Shown in pieces: positions 21,235 through 32,605 of a stretch of DNA of 64,000 nucleotides. The DNA comes from Epiperipatus broadwayi. Taxonomy: Eukaryota > Onychophora > Udeonychophora > Euonychophora > Peripatidae. Each line of letters starts with the position of its first letter. Positions within the stretch are counted from its first letter, which is position 1. The stretch covers positions 471,487-535,486 of the forward strand of contig JAQFVV010006632.1 of assembly GCA_028023455.1 (NCBI GenBank). The letters run 5' to 3'. The position numbers and the translations under genes are program-made. The notes under the pieces were generated by a model. The model saw only the letters and a program-made list of their open reading frames with translations, was not told where the DNA came from and ran no database searches.

Positions 21235-21425
21235 AACAAAGTGGATAGGCATGCTGTGGTCATCGCCAATGCACAGGTCTTTTTGTACAAAGAAAGTGGA
21301 TAGGCATAGCGTGTGCCAGCCTTAGGGATCACCACCAGAGGCCCTTTTATATGGACACAGTGGATAGGCATAGTGTGTGCCAAACTTACGGGAATCACAA
21401 CCAGAGGCCCTTTTATACGAAATAA
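21235..21425. repeat. Three-copy tandem repeat of about 60-65 bp
   Basis: The phrase AGTGGATAGGCATAG/C is repeated at about 21238, 21297 and 21359. The second and third units also share CGTGTGCCA or TGTGTGCCA and CCAGAGGCCCTTTTATA. The first unit is more diverged. It is less AT-rich than its surroundings. No coding sense is apparent. Confidence 0.75.
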
Positions 21426-23528
21426 GTGGTCCTGGGAAGCTTACTATCCTCAGGACAAGGCTTGAGAAGAAATCTGGGTTTGAACTTGTCATAACCCCCA
21501 GATTAGAATATTAGAAGCACGTAATATGTAGATATGAAGATAGGTCGAATGTCAGTAACGCAATAATGATAAATGTCACTAACGACATTGAATAAGTTTT
21601 ACTGCTTTAAAAATAAATGACCCTAGTTTGAATGCCATAATTTATACAGATAATATGCTATGCAGTTGTAATACATATAGACACAAGATTTTATTAACAA
21701 CTAAAATAGTAAAATATTAAAATTTCCCTAATATGTTAAGATTTTATTTACTAAAAGAAACATTAAGATTTACCCCCATCCCTCTGCTGTTTAAAATAAA
21801 TCAATCCCACCTTCATTGATTTTATAATAACTGAAATATTTAAAGATTATATTTGATATTTTAAGAGTATGTAACAATAAAATAAAGACTAGCAGTTATA
21901 TATAGAAAACAATTAATAAGTCATCCTTTCAGAATTTAATAAATAAATAAATAACATTTATAAAATAAATAAGTTTCAGAAATTGAGTTCTGGATTCTCC
22001 CCAGGTAGAAAATCCAGACATAAACAAATAACGTTTTTATACTAAAAATGGACCTAAAATGTTGATTTGTAAAAACAATATGGTGAAAGTATTAATTAAT
22101 AATGTGTTATATTTTAAGAGAGTGTTAAATAACCTTGATTCATGGGGGTTTACTTAAAAGAAAGAAAAGATTTTACAAAATTCAACTCGTCAGATTGTGT
22201 GAGATTGGCATATTAATAATAAAAACATATATATAAAATCAAGTAATAAATAAATAGAAATTATTGACCGCACTAAAGTTAAAGAAAGTTTGAGCATATG
22301 AGAGAAAATTTGATTTATAAAATCATTTAAGAACAAATTACATTTACATATTAATTTAAAAAATAGAAAATTGAACAATACATTAGAAATCTTGATAGCA
22401 GGATTAGGCTAAATTTAGTTTGAGGTGATGGCTTGAAAAATTACCTTGCAATTTTAAAAGTCCAATTTAAAGTACAGCATGTGCACAGCAATTGAAATGC
22501 AAGTTCTTCAGTGGCAGCAAGCTTCTACTAGCATTAAAGTTCTTAGGTTGGGCTTTTACTTTATTCTTAGGCAACAGAATGGTACAGCAATTAAAAATGA
22601 TGACCCAACAGGGTCGAGAAGGGTGGTGGACTTACTACTACATCTTTTAGTTTCATGGTGATGTTAACAATCAGTTCTCACTATAGTAGCTAATCTGTCT
22701 CTTGATTAAAAATTTGGCCATTTTATATCTTTGCCCAGATATTTCTTGAATGCTTTTAATTACATAGTTTTATCGTAGAAAATTACATAGTTTTAGCTTA
22801 ATCTCTAATCTCTGATCTAAAATCTTAAGTTTCCTTTGTTCATTGTTTTTGAAAGATGCGACTGTTAGATAACATCCAAAAACAAATTCAAATCTATTTT
22901 CAGATTAGAAATAGATTTGAAAAAAATGTTTATAATTAAAGAAAATCTTTAATCTTAATCCTATTTTAAGTAAAAACTTTAATTAAAAATACCTTCCCCA
23001 GATTAAAACAATAGTTCTTCCAACCCTTTAATTATTTTTGGGCAATTAACAGTTCATCTTCCATATTGGATTTTATAAAATACAGTTTAATAGGAAAAAA
23101 AAGTACTTTAAAAGAAATAGTTGTATAAATGACATAATAAAATATTTTAAAAATCATTATTTTGTTAGTATTTTGCTCCTATATATATATATATATGTGT
23201 GTGTGTGAGTTGCACCTATGTACTTTAATAAAAAAAAACTAATAATTAATAAAAAAGAATTAATAATAATTTTTAAAAATGTTATTGAAACATTAAATTT
23301 TATAATTTAGGCACGCATCTCAAATATATACATGAAATATATATATACACGACAAAAGGAGCAGGATGGGAAATAGGGTAAACACAGGTTAGTAGGTGAA
23401 AACATGAAGTTCAATCTTAAGCTAAGATTGACTGCTTCATTATATATATACCCATTATTCATTATAGGTCTGAGTAGTATATCTACTTTATGGGTTTTTG
23501 GTGTTCCATATATTACATCTAGTATTAA
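21426..23528. other. Unassigned AT-rich region
   Basis: No gene supported. It contains a (TA)n/(TG)n run at 23180-23208 and a small inverted repeat of the ATTCAAATCTATTTC type near 22885-22922. Confidence 0.45.
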
Positions 23529-24090
23529 TATCATCTATGTTCTTTATTACTTTTTACAATGCTTTTTTACAACCTACTATTGATGGTTTCTATTGCACCA
23601 GCAATCTTCTTCACAACTTCTATTTATATTTTCAAAGATTGCTGGGGCAATCGAAATGGTCAATAGTGGGTTGTAAAAATGCTCTGTAATAAATAATAAA
23701 GAACATAGATGATTTTTAATATTATATGGATTTGGCAATGCAATAAAAAAGATAATATTATAGCATTTTTGAAATCCATTCTTTTTAATTTTGTCATATC
23801 ATGTTTATCAATTTTTGTTTTCTCTGTTCCCTCATTTATTTTAATTTTTCAAAAAACAATCCTTCTTTAATAACATTTTCATTTTTTTTGTTACATCCCT
23901 CCTTCTTCATTATTATCATATTAGAAGTTTTATCTCCTTTTAAAAACAATACAGCATTATATTTATTCTTATAATATTAATATCATTTTTATTCTTTATT
24001 ACTTTTATAATGCTTCAAATAATTACCATCCACTATTGATTGTTTCGATTGCCCCAGAAATCTTTTTCAGAACTTTGACTTATGTTTTCA
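23529..24090. repeat. Hairpin plus third copy, PLE-terminus-like motif
   Basis: The arms 23529-23612 and 23637-23717 are inverted (ATCTATGTTCTTTATTA...CAGCAATCTT against AGATTGCTGGGGCAATCG...AAAGAACATAGAT). A third diverged copy in the left-arm orientation lies at 23975-24090. On the outward strand each contains a GAAGA-A-stem-GAAAC arrangement, e.g. stem GATTGC-TGGG-GCAATC followed by GAAA. This resembles the hammerhead-like repeats at 33.7-34.0 kb and 44.5 kb. One A lies between the GA of the core and stem II, so pairing differs from the strict hammerhead consensus. Confidence 0.5.
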
Positions 24091-24281
24091 GATCATAACT
24101 GATAACTATTCAAACTTTTAAATTTAATATGCAATAAGATAGGTTATATGTATTCTTAATACTATTAATATTTTTCCAGTTATATTTATTATCCTACTTA
24201 TATTTTTTACTATATACCATATCACATTCTAATTCTTCAATTTTATATTGAATAATAATATAAGTTTATTAAATGAACACT

Positions 24282-24505
24282 ATCATCATCATCATCATCA
24301 TCAACCATTATCAATCCACTGCAGGATGAAAGTCTCTCCAAGTTCAATCCATCTTCTCCGATCTCTAGCAGCTCTTCTCCATATCTCCCCTGCACACTTT
24401 CTTATTTCATCCATCCATATCACATGTGGTCTCTTTCTGGGTCTTTTACAATCTCTTGGAATCCAGTTTAAGATTTCAATTGTCCAACTATTATCATCTC
24501 CATGA
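24282..24505 (-). pseudogene. RTE-type LINE 3' fragment
   Basis: Minus strand, starts at the (ATC)n-rich terminus and covers CCACTGCAGGATGAAAGTC up to the segment encoding I-P-R-D-C-K-R-P-R-K-R. It is only about 220 bp long, a 5'-truncated insertion of the same family as 28246-31490. Identity to that copy looks high. Confidence 0.8.
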
Positions 24506-25964
24506 ACACTATAATTGTATTAATATATATTAATTATAAAAAAATTGGCCGTTCGCGTGGGAACGTTAATGTTGCTTTAATGACAATTTTTGTTTTAAAT
24601 TTTTAATGTAAAATATTTCTCAGGATAGCCTTAAGTTGGCTGTAGCTATTATTTATTTTTATATATTGGTGATTTTAATATTGTAGAATTTATTCCAGAG
24701 TTTTAGAAATTCGTAAATTATAAGATAGATATTTAATGTAAATAAATAATGTTTAATGCAGCATAGAAAGAAAATTCATTTAGTAGGCTAACAAGTAAAA
24801 GTCTTAACAAAATGTAATCAATATTAATCCTTGTAATAACTCTCTTTATCTCTCTTTATTTCTCTTTACATATATATAAACAAAGCGTATTATAAGTTTC
24901 ACATCTTAAAAGAGTTTTGTTTTTTTTTAATTCAAGTTTCCTTCTTTCTAAGATTAAGATATTAAATATTACGGTTGCAATTTACTAATTGCTATTTAAT
25001 ATTATTTGCAAAGGATGTAATTTTACTTACACAGAGATCTTTCTTATTAAAAACTAAGATTATGGCCAATAAAACTAATTATATAAATTTTTATGTCTTG
25101 CAACAAAAGAATATACTTATTATTTCAATATTCTTACATCTGATCTTAACCTAACTTATCAATAACAAAGATTACTTGTAATTTAAGAGCATATATATTT
25201 CTAAAAGATTTTTAAAACTAAAATAATATTTGGTTACGTTATAAATAGTAAATAGATTATGTAAGATTAGAAGTAAAATCATTTTTTTTAAAAAAAACAG
25301 CAATGATTTTTATTAACTTTTCTCACGTAAACATTTCAATACACGCAATTATTAGAACATCCATCTCGGGATCGGTTGGTCCCGGGATTGACTCCCTGGT
25401 GATAAAACCATATATCTTTTTTTTTTTAAATCTCGGTATATTATTTTCATTTGTACGTTTTCTACCAATGCATTCCTCATTTGACATCCACCACATTATA
25501 CCTAACCACCAATTCTTAATTTCAGACCATTAAGTAAGCATTTTTATGAACAGCTGTCAATTCATCAGGTGAGCAAAAGATATTGAACATCTTAATCTCT
25601 TTGTCTGAATTTATCAGTATAACTTTATTTCATTACACCAAGTGTTAAGCAAAATAGAGATCATTTTCTGAATGTAAATAGAAACTAATCTTTATCTTGG
25701 ATGAGAGTATTGTAGTTGGAAAACATCAAAGTGACAACATTAACATAAATTTTCAGGTGTTTAAACTTAACCTAACAAGACTTCCGTAATGAGAGTCTGG
25801 CATGAGTTTGTAGATGGCTGCAATATGATAAAAGTGAGATAAGGCACCACTGACAATAACATTGAAAATATATCTGCACTATTTTATATATACATATATA
25901 TAATGATATTCTTATTCGATGTCTGTATTTTTTCAAAGTTACAAGATTACATGATTACATAGAT
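24506..25964. other. Unassigned AT-rich region with PLE tail motif
   Basis: No gene supported. Near 25913-25940 the string TTCGATGTCTGTATTTTTTCAAA precedes the PLE palindrome. The same string occurs at 34068-34095 after hammerhead-like repeats, and a shorter form at 42686. It is probably part of the PLE terminal region. Confidence 0.4.
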
Positions 25965-26879
25965 AATGAAACTTAAATATATTCCAAACAACGGTAAACA
26001 ATTTATAATACAATATAAATAAAAACTCATAAATTAATATTTTCGATTATATTCATAATCATTATCAACTGAACTTTCAAAATGGAATCATCTATTACCA
26101 ACCGGAAACACATGTTGATTTAAATATTCCACAATTCATTAATTTTAACATTTGCTGATTGTCTGTTTATTGTCGTATTTTTATACATACTAATAAAAAC
26201 TATCTCTTTAAATTTTTTTTTTTCATTATCTCTCTCTTGGTCTAAAATTTCATTTTGTTTATATCAAAATCAAATTTAAAATTACAATTCCTATCATGAT
26301 CATAAAAAACAGATTCAGTATATAACTTCACTTCATTATTACTATCATTACATATCTGTACATTTTTCAAAACTCTTTTATACAACAATTTATGCTCTTT
26401 AATTCTTTTCTCCTTATTACATCTAGATTCCCCCACATATGATAAGTTACACCCACAAAAAATTCTATAAATTACATTACTCACATTATTTTTTTCTAAC
26501 TTATCTTTTGAATTATTAACCATTCTATTTAAATTACCCTATCCATAATTAACCATTCTATTTAAATTACCTGATCCATAAAATGAAACATTATATATAC
26601 TATTATAAACTTTTTTCATAAATTTTACTTGATTATTATTATAAAAACGCAAGGATATCCACTTCTTACTCTCAATTTTTTCATCACCAATATTTCTATT
26701 AATTTTCTTACTAATTGATAAACCTCCTGAGAAATTTATTTCATATTATAGCCCACACTTAATAATTCACTTACATAATTTTCAATATTTTTCTTTTTAT
26801 CACATGCATATTTACACAAAATATTATTTCTATGTAAAAAAGACCTAAAACCAGCCATTTTATAATTATGTGGCACTTT
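25965..26879 (-). pseudogene. Penelope-like element 3' half with GIY-YIG endonuclease (left arm)
   Basis: On the minus strand a 93-codon open frame (26242-26523) encodes a GIY-YIG-type domain. It reads N-V-I-Y-R-I-F-C-G-C-N-L-S-Y-V-G-E-S-R, then E-K-R-I-K-E-H, then a Cys/His-rich tail (F-Y-D-H-D-R-N-C). The I-Y and Y-V-G pair are the GIY and YIG motifs, and the R and H positions are also present, so the nuclease core is intact here. Upstream on the same strand is the linker with K-M-A-G-F-R-S-F (inner end, 26840s), interrupted by stops. Everything 5' (the RT) is missing. The role, cleavage of target DNA during PLE insertion, is family knowledge. Confidence 0.8.
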
Positions 26880-26898
26880 TGATAAATATGGAATATCT

Positions 26899-27815
26899 AA
26901 AGTGCCACATAATTATAAAATGGCTGGTTTTAGGTGTTTTTTTACATAGAAATAATATTTTGTATAAATATGCATGTGAGAAAAAGAAAACTATTGAAAA
27001 TTATGTAAGTGAATTATTAAGTGTGGGTTATAATATAAAAGAAATGTATCAGGTGGTTTGTCAATTTAGTAAGAAAATTAATAGAAATATTGGTAATAAA
27101 CAAATTGAGAGTAAGAAGTGGATTTCCTTGTCTTTTTATAATAATAATCAAGTAAAATTTATGAAAAAAGTTTATAATAGTATATATAATGTTTTATTTT
27201 ATGGATCTGGTAATTTAAATAGAATGGTTAATTATGGATAGGGTAATTTAAATAGAATGGTTAATAATTCAAAAGATAAGTTAGGAAAAAATAATGTGAG
27301 TAATGTAATTTACAGAATTTTTTGTGGATGTAACTTATCATATGTGGGAGGAATCTAGATGTAATATGGAGAAAAGAATTAAAGAACATAAATTGTTGTA
27401 TAAAAGAGTTTCGAAAAATGTACAGATATGTAGTGATAGTAATAGTGAAGTGAAATTATATACTGAATCTGTTTTTTATGATCATGATAGGAATTGTAGT
27501 TTTAAATTTGATTTTGATATAAACAAAATAAAAATTTTAGGCCAACAGAGAGATAATGAAAAAAGAAAAATTAAAGAGGCAGTTTTTTTTATTAGGTATA
27601 AAAATATGATAATAAACAGACAGTCAGCAAATGTGAAAATTAATGAATTGTGGGATATTTAAATCGACATGTGTTTCCAGTTGGTAATAGATGATTCTAT
27701 TTTGAAAGTTGAGTTGATAATGATTATGAATATATACAAAAATATTTCTTTATGAGTTTTTATTTATATTATATTATAAATTGTTTACCGTTGTTTGGAA
27801 TATATTTAAGTTTCG
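26899..27815 (+). pseudogene. Penelope-like element 3' half with GIY-YIG endonuclease (right arm)
   Basis: Reverse-complement partner of 25965-26879, separated by a 19-bp spacer and roughly 95 percent identical by eye. Open frames cover the linker (26870-27241, entered from the spacer by a GTG) and the endonuclease tail (27324-27662). The endonuclease is broken here by one extra base within TATGTGGGAGGAATC (the left arm has TATGTGGGGGAATC), right after the Y-V-G motif. Both arms carry the same 32-bp internal duplication around AATTTAAATAGAATGGTTAAT. Shared duplications plus 5 percent divergence suggest two insertions or an old inversion rather than a fresh hairpin copy. Confidence 0.8.
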
Positions 27816-27879
27816 TAATTGTATTATTAATATTAACGAACCTTTTATTTTGTTTTATGATTACATAGATATATAACCA

Positions 27880-28245
27880 TTAGAAACCAGTCACAATATT
27901 GTCATGGCAGTCTTCTGTTAACAAAAAAGATACAATCCCACTTTTATTATTGATCCAATATATTTATACTGACACTAAAGATTGCAATTTTACCACAGAG
28001 ATTGAACTTATTGATAGAAAAAATTTCCAATAAACCTTTTTAAACAAGTAAATATAACTTGTTCTGAATGCAGAGCAATAAATAGTCAGTTACAATATTA
28101 CAAATTGCAATTATAATTTTCAAATTGTACCCAAAATGTTCTTTAATAAGTATAATAAGCTCAAGATCAAATGAATTTACAAGTAACCATTAAAAACCGG
28201 TCTACACTTAGACAATCCCAATATAAACAACAGTAAACAATACCA
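27880..28245 (+). repeat. Dispersed repeat: one partial copy and the left piece of an interrupted copy
   Basis: 27880-28180 shares a long stretch with 31540-31860: GATTGCAATTTTACCACAGAG, TATTGATAGAA, TCTGAATGCAG, and ATTACAAATTGCAATTATAATTTTCAAA. A second copy begins at about 28185 (ACCATTAAAAACCGGTC, then CTTAGACAATCCCAATATAAAC) and is cut by the RTE LINE at 28245. It resumes at 31491. The same family is found at 57041-57135, 62215-62300 and, inverted, 11925-12060. No coding content; the family type is unknown. Confidence 0.7.
28235..28245 (+). repeat. Left target-site duplication of the RTE LINE
   Basis: AAACAATACCA here is repeated exactly at 31491-31501, immediately after the TGATGATGATG terminus of the LINE. 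Confidence 0.85.
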
Positions 28246-31200
28246 GGCTGCAGAAAAAAGTTTGCTATTAACTGAAAGGAGACCCTTTGATTCCTCTTGG
28301 AGGCCTTAAAGGAACCGAGCAGGGCAAATTCCTAATGTCCACTCCATACGTTCTTGACATTGCAGCTGTTATTACTATGTGATTATTCATATAGTATACG
28401 AACATGGATGGGCTGCTCACCAACCTGCATTAGCCAGCGTGGTGAGTTTATTGGCTTTTTACCTCTGAGTTTAAGATCAAGAAACACCATGGTCTTTCTT
28501 CTCAGTGCCTGATAAGGCAGAATGAATGTTTGTGTAAATGATAAATATTTTTCCAATACATATATACAATTATGATAGACAAAAATAAAGCATGGTCCTT
28601 ATTCCCAGGAGGCTGTAAAATCACCAACCAAGGCAGCAGTTGGTGGCCGAAGGCGGAGGGTGCTAAGAATCCCCTGATTGCGGACCCAGGCTGCCATTTG
28701 ATGACGACTTTTTATTTAGGTACTTACAACTGCAGATCATTTTCAAGTGAAGTAAGATTGCAAGAATTAGAAGAAGAACTGTCTTATATTAAATGGGACA
28801 TTATTGGACTTTGTGAAGTTAGAAGAAAAGGAGAAGAAACAATTGTTTTAAAAAGTGGACATATACTCTATTATAAAGGCACACATATTGGAAATACAAG
28901 TGGAGTAGGATTCATTATAAATAAAAAGTGGAATAACAATATTGTGGAGATTGATGGTGTATCGGACAGAGTGGCAAGATTAGTTATACAACTTAATAGC
29001 AGATACCAAATGCAGATAATTCAGGTTTATGCCCCAACAAGTTCTCATAGTGATGAAGTAGTAGAAGATTTTTATATGGATGTACAAAAGGCTTTTGATC
29101 AGAGTAAACAACATTTTAAAATTGTTATGAGATACTTTAATGCTAGAATTGGTAGACAAATGAAAGATGAAATTGCTGTAGGTAATTTTGGTTATGGTAA
29201 TAGAAATGAGAGAGGACATAGACTTGTGGAGTTTGCAGAAAAAGAAAAACTTTATATTATGAATTCATTTTTTGAGAAAAATGTTAAAAGGAAATGGACA
29301 TGGAAGCATCCAAATGAAGGTACAGCAGAATTGGATTATATTTTGACTAACAGAAAATACATATTTCAAGATTGTAATGTTCTAAATAAATTTAACACAG
29401 GAAGTGATCATCGATTAGTAAGATGTAAGTTACGTGTTAATGTAAAACTAGAGAGACAAAAATTATTAAGAAAAACACTATTTACAGTTGATATTCCTAA
29501 TCTTCAGAAACATTCTAATGAATTTAAATTAGAACTTACGAATAGGTTTCAAGTGTTAGGAGATTTTGAACATGATTCAGATTTGAATGAAATTAATATA
29601 AAAATAACTGATACACTTTTAAAAACTGCAACAAACATAGCTGGTAGAAAAAAGCAGCAATTGACTAATAAAATTTCTACTGAGACTAGAGAATTTATGA
29701 AGAAAAGAAGGAATATGAAGATATACAAAAATGATGTATTAAAAAGAATTGAATATCTCGAATTTTGTAAAATGGTACAGAAAAGAGTTGAAAATGATAT
29801 AAGAAAGTATAACTGTGAAATAGCAAGGAAAGCTGTAGAAGAAAATAAAAGTCTCAAAAATGTTAAACAACATTTTGGTATTGGTAGGAAATTTATATCT
29901 GCAATAAGAAAAAAGATGGAATTATTACTAAAAAGAGAGATGACATCATGAAATTGGTAGAAGATTTTTATCAAGAATTATATAGTAATAAAGAACAAGT
30001 ACCTCCTATATCTATTACATCTTCCGAATTGCCCAGAATTTTAAATGAAGAAGTGAGACATGCAATTAAGTGTATGAAGAAAGGAAAGGCTCCAGGAAAT
30101 GATGGAATTATAATTGATATATTAAAAGAAGCAGGTGAAGAAATAGAAACAATTTTAGCAAAGTTGTATACCAAATGTCTAAATGATAAAGATGTAGCGG
30201 AAGATTGGAAGAATGCAGTAATAATATTAATATTTTAAAAAGGTGATAAAGAAGATATTAGAAATTACAGACCTATCAGCCTTTTATCAGTTTTATATAA
30301 AATTTTTACCAAGATAATTACAACTCGTCTACAGAGAACTTTGGATTTCCATCAACCAAGAGAACAAGCTGGATTTAAAAGTGGTTTTAGTACAGTAGAT
30401 CATATTCAGGTATTGAGAGAAGTCATAGAAAGGACAAACGAATATGAGTTGTCATTATGTTTTGGATTTGTAGATTATGAAAAGGCATTCGATTCTATAC
30501 ACATTTCTTCAGTGATTAAAGCATTGGATCATCAAGGTATAGATCCAGGATATTGTCATATTTTAAAGAATATTTATAAAAATGCAACAGCAACAATTAG
30601 ATTACATAATGATACTGGAAAAATCAACATTGAGAAAGGTGTAAGACAAAGTGACTCCATATCTCCAAAACTCTTTACAGCAGTGCTGCAAGAATTATTT
30701 TGTGGATTAAAATGGGAAACTAAAGGAGTGAAAGTAAATGGAGAGTATTTAAGTCATTTAGATTTTGCAGATGATGTAGTTTTTTATGCAAATAATGCTT
30801 CAGAGCTGCAGGAAATGTTGCAGGAGTTAGCAGATGAAAGTAGAAAAGTAGGACTAAAGATAAATGTTAAAAAGACTAAACCTAATGTTTAATCGATTTG
30901 CTCAAAATATGAAAATAAAGATTGATTATGAAGAATTAGAAGAAGTTAACAGTTACAAATACCTTGGTCGGATTATTAATACAGATGAAAACATAATGGA
31001 GGAAATTAATCATAGAATTAAACTTGGTTGGATTGCTTTTGGTAGAAATAACTTGATACTAAAAGGAAATATGCCTATGTGTTGGATCTGAGACTTGGAC
31101 ACTTAATAGAAGAGCAATACAGAGACTTCAGACCACTCAAAGGAGTATGGAGAGATGTATGTTGGGAGTATCAAGAAAAGATCGAAAATGCAATGTATGG

Positions 31201-31490
31201 GTAAGACAACAAACAGGTGTTACTGACCTTATTGAAAAAATTAAAAGATTGAAATGGAGTTGGGCTGGACATATTGCTAGAAGAGATGATAATAGATGGA
31301 CAATTGAAATTTTAAACTGGATTCCAATAGATTGTAAAAGACCCAGAAAGAGACCACATGTGAGATGGATGGATGAAATAAGAAAATGTGCAGGGATGTT
31401 ATGGAGAAGAGAAGCTAAAGATCGGAGAAGATGGATTAAACTTGGAGAGACCTTCATCCTGCAGTGAATTGATAATGGTTGATGATGATG
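28246..31490 (+). mobile_element. RTE-type non-LTR retrotransposon, near full length
   Basis: A 3245-bp element is bounded by the 11-bp duplication AAACAATACCA. It has a 5' leader of about 325 bp with no clear ORF, a coding region with APE-type endonuclease and reverse transcriptase (28572-31467), a very short 3' end and a (GAT)n terminus, as in the RTE clade. Removing element plus one duplication rejoins the dispersed repeat in register with its copy at 57041-57135. At least six other 3' fragments of the family lie in the window (1058, 14880, 24282, 52256 and 58296 among them). Its coding region is broken, so it cannot move by itself now. Confidence 0.85.
28572..31467 (+). pseudogene. RTE-type endonuclease-reverse transcriptase, multiply interrupted
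   Basis: The protein would nick target DNA and reverse-transcribe its own RNA (family knowledge). The endonuclease occupies about residues 45-265 of the first 459-codon frame: T-Y-N-C-R-S near the start, C-E-V-R-R, and G-S-D-H-R-L near 29402. The catalytic G-D-F-N box is R-Y-F-N (29130-29141), losing the essential Asp. RT segments follow: K-A-P-G-N-D-G, then an in-frame TAA at 30236 before K-K-G-D-K-E-D-I-R-N-Y-R-P-I, then D-Y-E-K-A-F-D-S, V-R-Q-S-D-S-I-S-P (usual G-D replaced by S-D) and F-A-D-D at 30764-30775. Frame changes occur near 29948 and 30880. A deletion near 31081-31087 removes the stretch encoding K-C-V-L-P-V-L-T-Y that the 52-kb copy keeps. The C terminus (31147-31467) is open. 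Confidence 0.88.
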
Positions 31491-31562
31491 AAACAATACC
31501 AAACTATTGTCAAGGAAACTTCCTTCTTAACAATAAAGGTGGATTTCCACCTTTATTATTAG

Positions 31563-31656
<94 letters not shown>

Positions 31657-31860
31657 TGAAGATTGCAACTTGACCACAGAGATTGAAATTATTGATAGAA
31701 GTTTCAATACACCTCCATAAGCAGGTAAATGTAACCTGGTCTGAATGCAGATTAATAAGTAGTCAAATGTAACATTACAAATTGCAATTATAATTTTCAA
31801 ACTGCATCCAAAGTATTACTTAAATAATAAGTGCAATAATGCTCAAGGTTTCATATGTTA
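31491..31860 (+). repeat. Right piece of the interrupted dispersed repeat, with (TA)n expansion
   Basis: Starts with the second target duplication (31491-31501) and continues ACTATTGTCAAGGAAACTTCC, CTTTATTATTAGTCCAATA, a pure (TA)n run at about 31567-31654, then CTGAAGATTGCAACTTGACC and the stretch shared with 27960-28180. In the 27.9-kb copy the (TA)n run is only a short TATATTTATA, so the microsatellite expanded inside this copy. 31861-32104 is unassigned. Confidence 0.75.
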
Positions 31861-32104
31861 ATTATATATCAATTTCTAAGTGATATAAAAGTAAGAGTGA
31901 AAATGGAACAAAGAAGTAAACCCAGCATTTTATTAGGAATAAGGTGTATTCCAGAGGAAAAGTAAGTGGTGACTGATTTTCTTTTTAAATATCCTGATGT
32001 CCATCATGGAATCCATGAATGGATTTCATAAGAATAAGATTTAGCTATTCTCCATAAAAACATCAAGGTAATAAGAGAGTAAAAATCATGAATTGCAATA
32101 TGAA

Positions 32105-32445
32105 GTGTGACAATCTGTTCTGTAGTTTTAACCCATGATAGAGCAATCTGCTAATATTAAATTTTGTTTTAAATTGGGCAAAACTGCTGCTAAAATATTT
32201 TAAATGATTCTGGTGGTTTGCAAAATTTTGTGATGACAGGGAGAGAGCAAAGATATTATATGAAGGTACAAAACATTGTCACATGATCCACACGTGCAAG
32301 ATGAATAGTTAAGCTATAGCACTAAAAACAACGCATTGATGAAGAGAGTGTTCTGAAAGCAGCTCAGAGAGAGACCATCAGTTGGTGCACATTATGTGTG
32401 TGTTAAACTCTTTTTGGCTTTCTGTAATACTTTGCTAAATACTGA
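32105..32445. repeat. Dispersed repeat, related copy at 43580-43980
   Basis: Shares AATATTAAATTTTGTTTTAAATTGGGCAAAAC-type text and the order of following segments (TTTAAATGATTCTGG; GTGAGAGAGC-like; TGCATAATAC) with 43630-43980 at low identity. No ORF or RNA structure recognised. Function and element type unknown. Confidence 0.4.
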
Positions 32446-32467
32446 TTCATTCACAATAAAAAAATCA

Positions 32468-32605
32468 CTAAACATCACATGATCACCATTTCTTAAGCTT
32501 ACACATCTGTTCCACAAAGGCTAAACTCTGCATATAGTAGCACTACCAGTGCAAGCCACTGGTGGTGCTACTATATGGAGAATTTAGCCTTTGAATAAAA
32601 AAATC
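32468..32605. mobile_element. Short main-family foldback lacking the ribozyme segment
   Basis: Begins AAACATCACATGATCACC (the family terminus), then GGCTAAACTCTGCATATAGTAGCACTACC, a short centre, and the inverse GGTGGTGCTACTATATGGAGAATTTAGCC. Only the terminal arms remain; both the TATA-like segment and the hammerhead are gone. It is a MITE-like end product of the family. Confidence 0.6.

Noticed and set aside
21204-21398. A 64-codon minus-strand frame
   Set aside because: It runs through the 60-bp tandem repeat and has no independent support.
31388-31800. Open frames with long Tyr-Ile runs on both strands
   Set aside because: They cross the (TA)n run; only the N-terminal part on the plus strand overlaps the LINE C terminus, in another frame.
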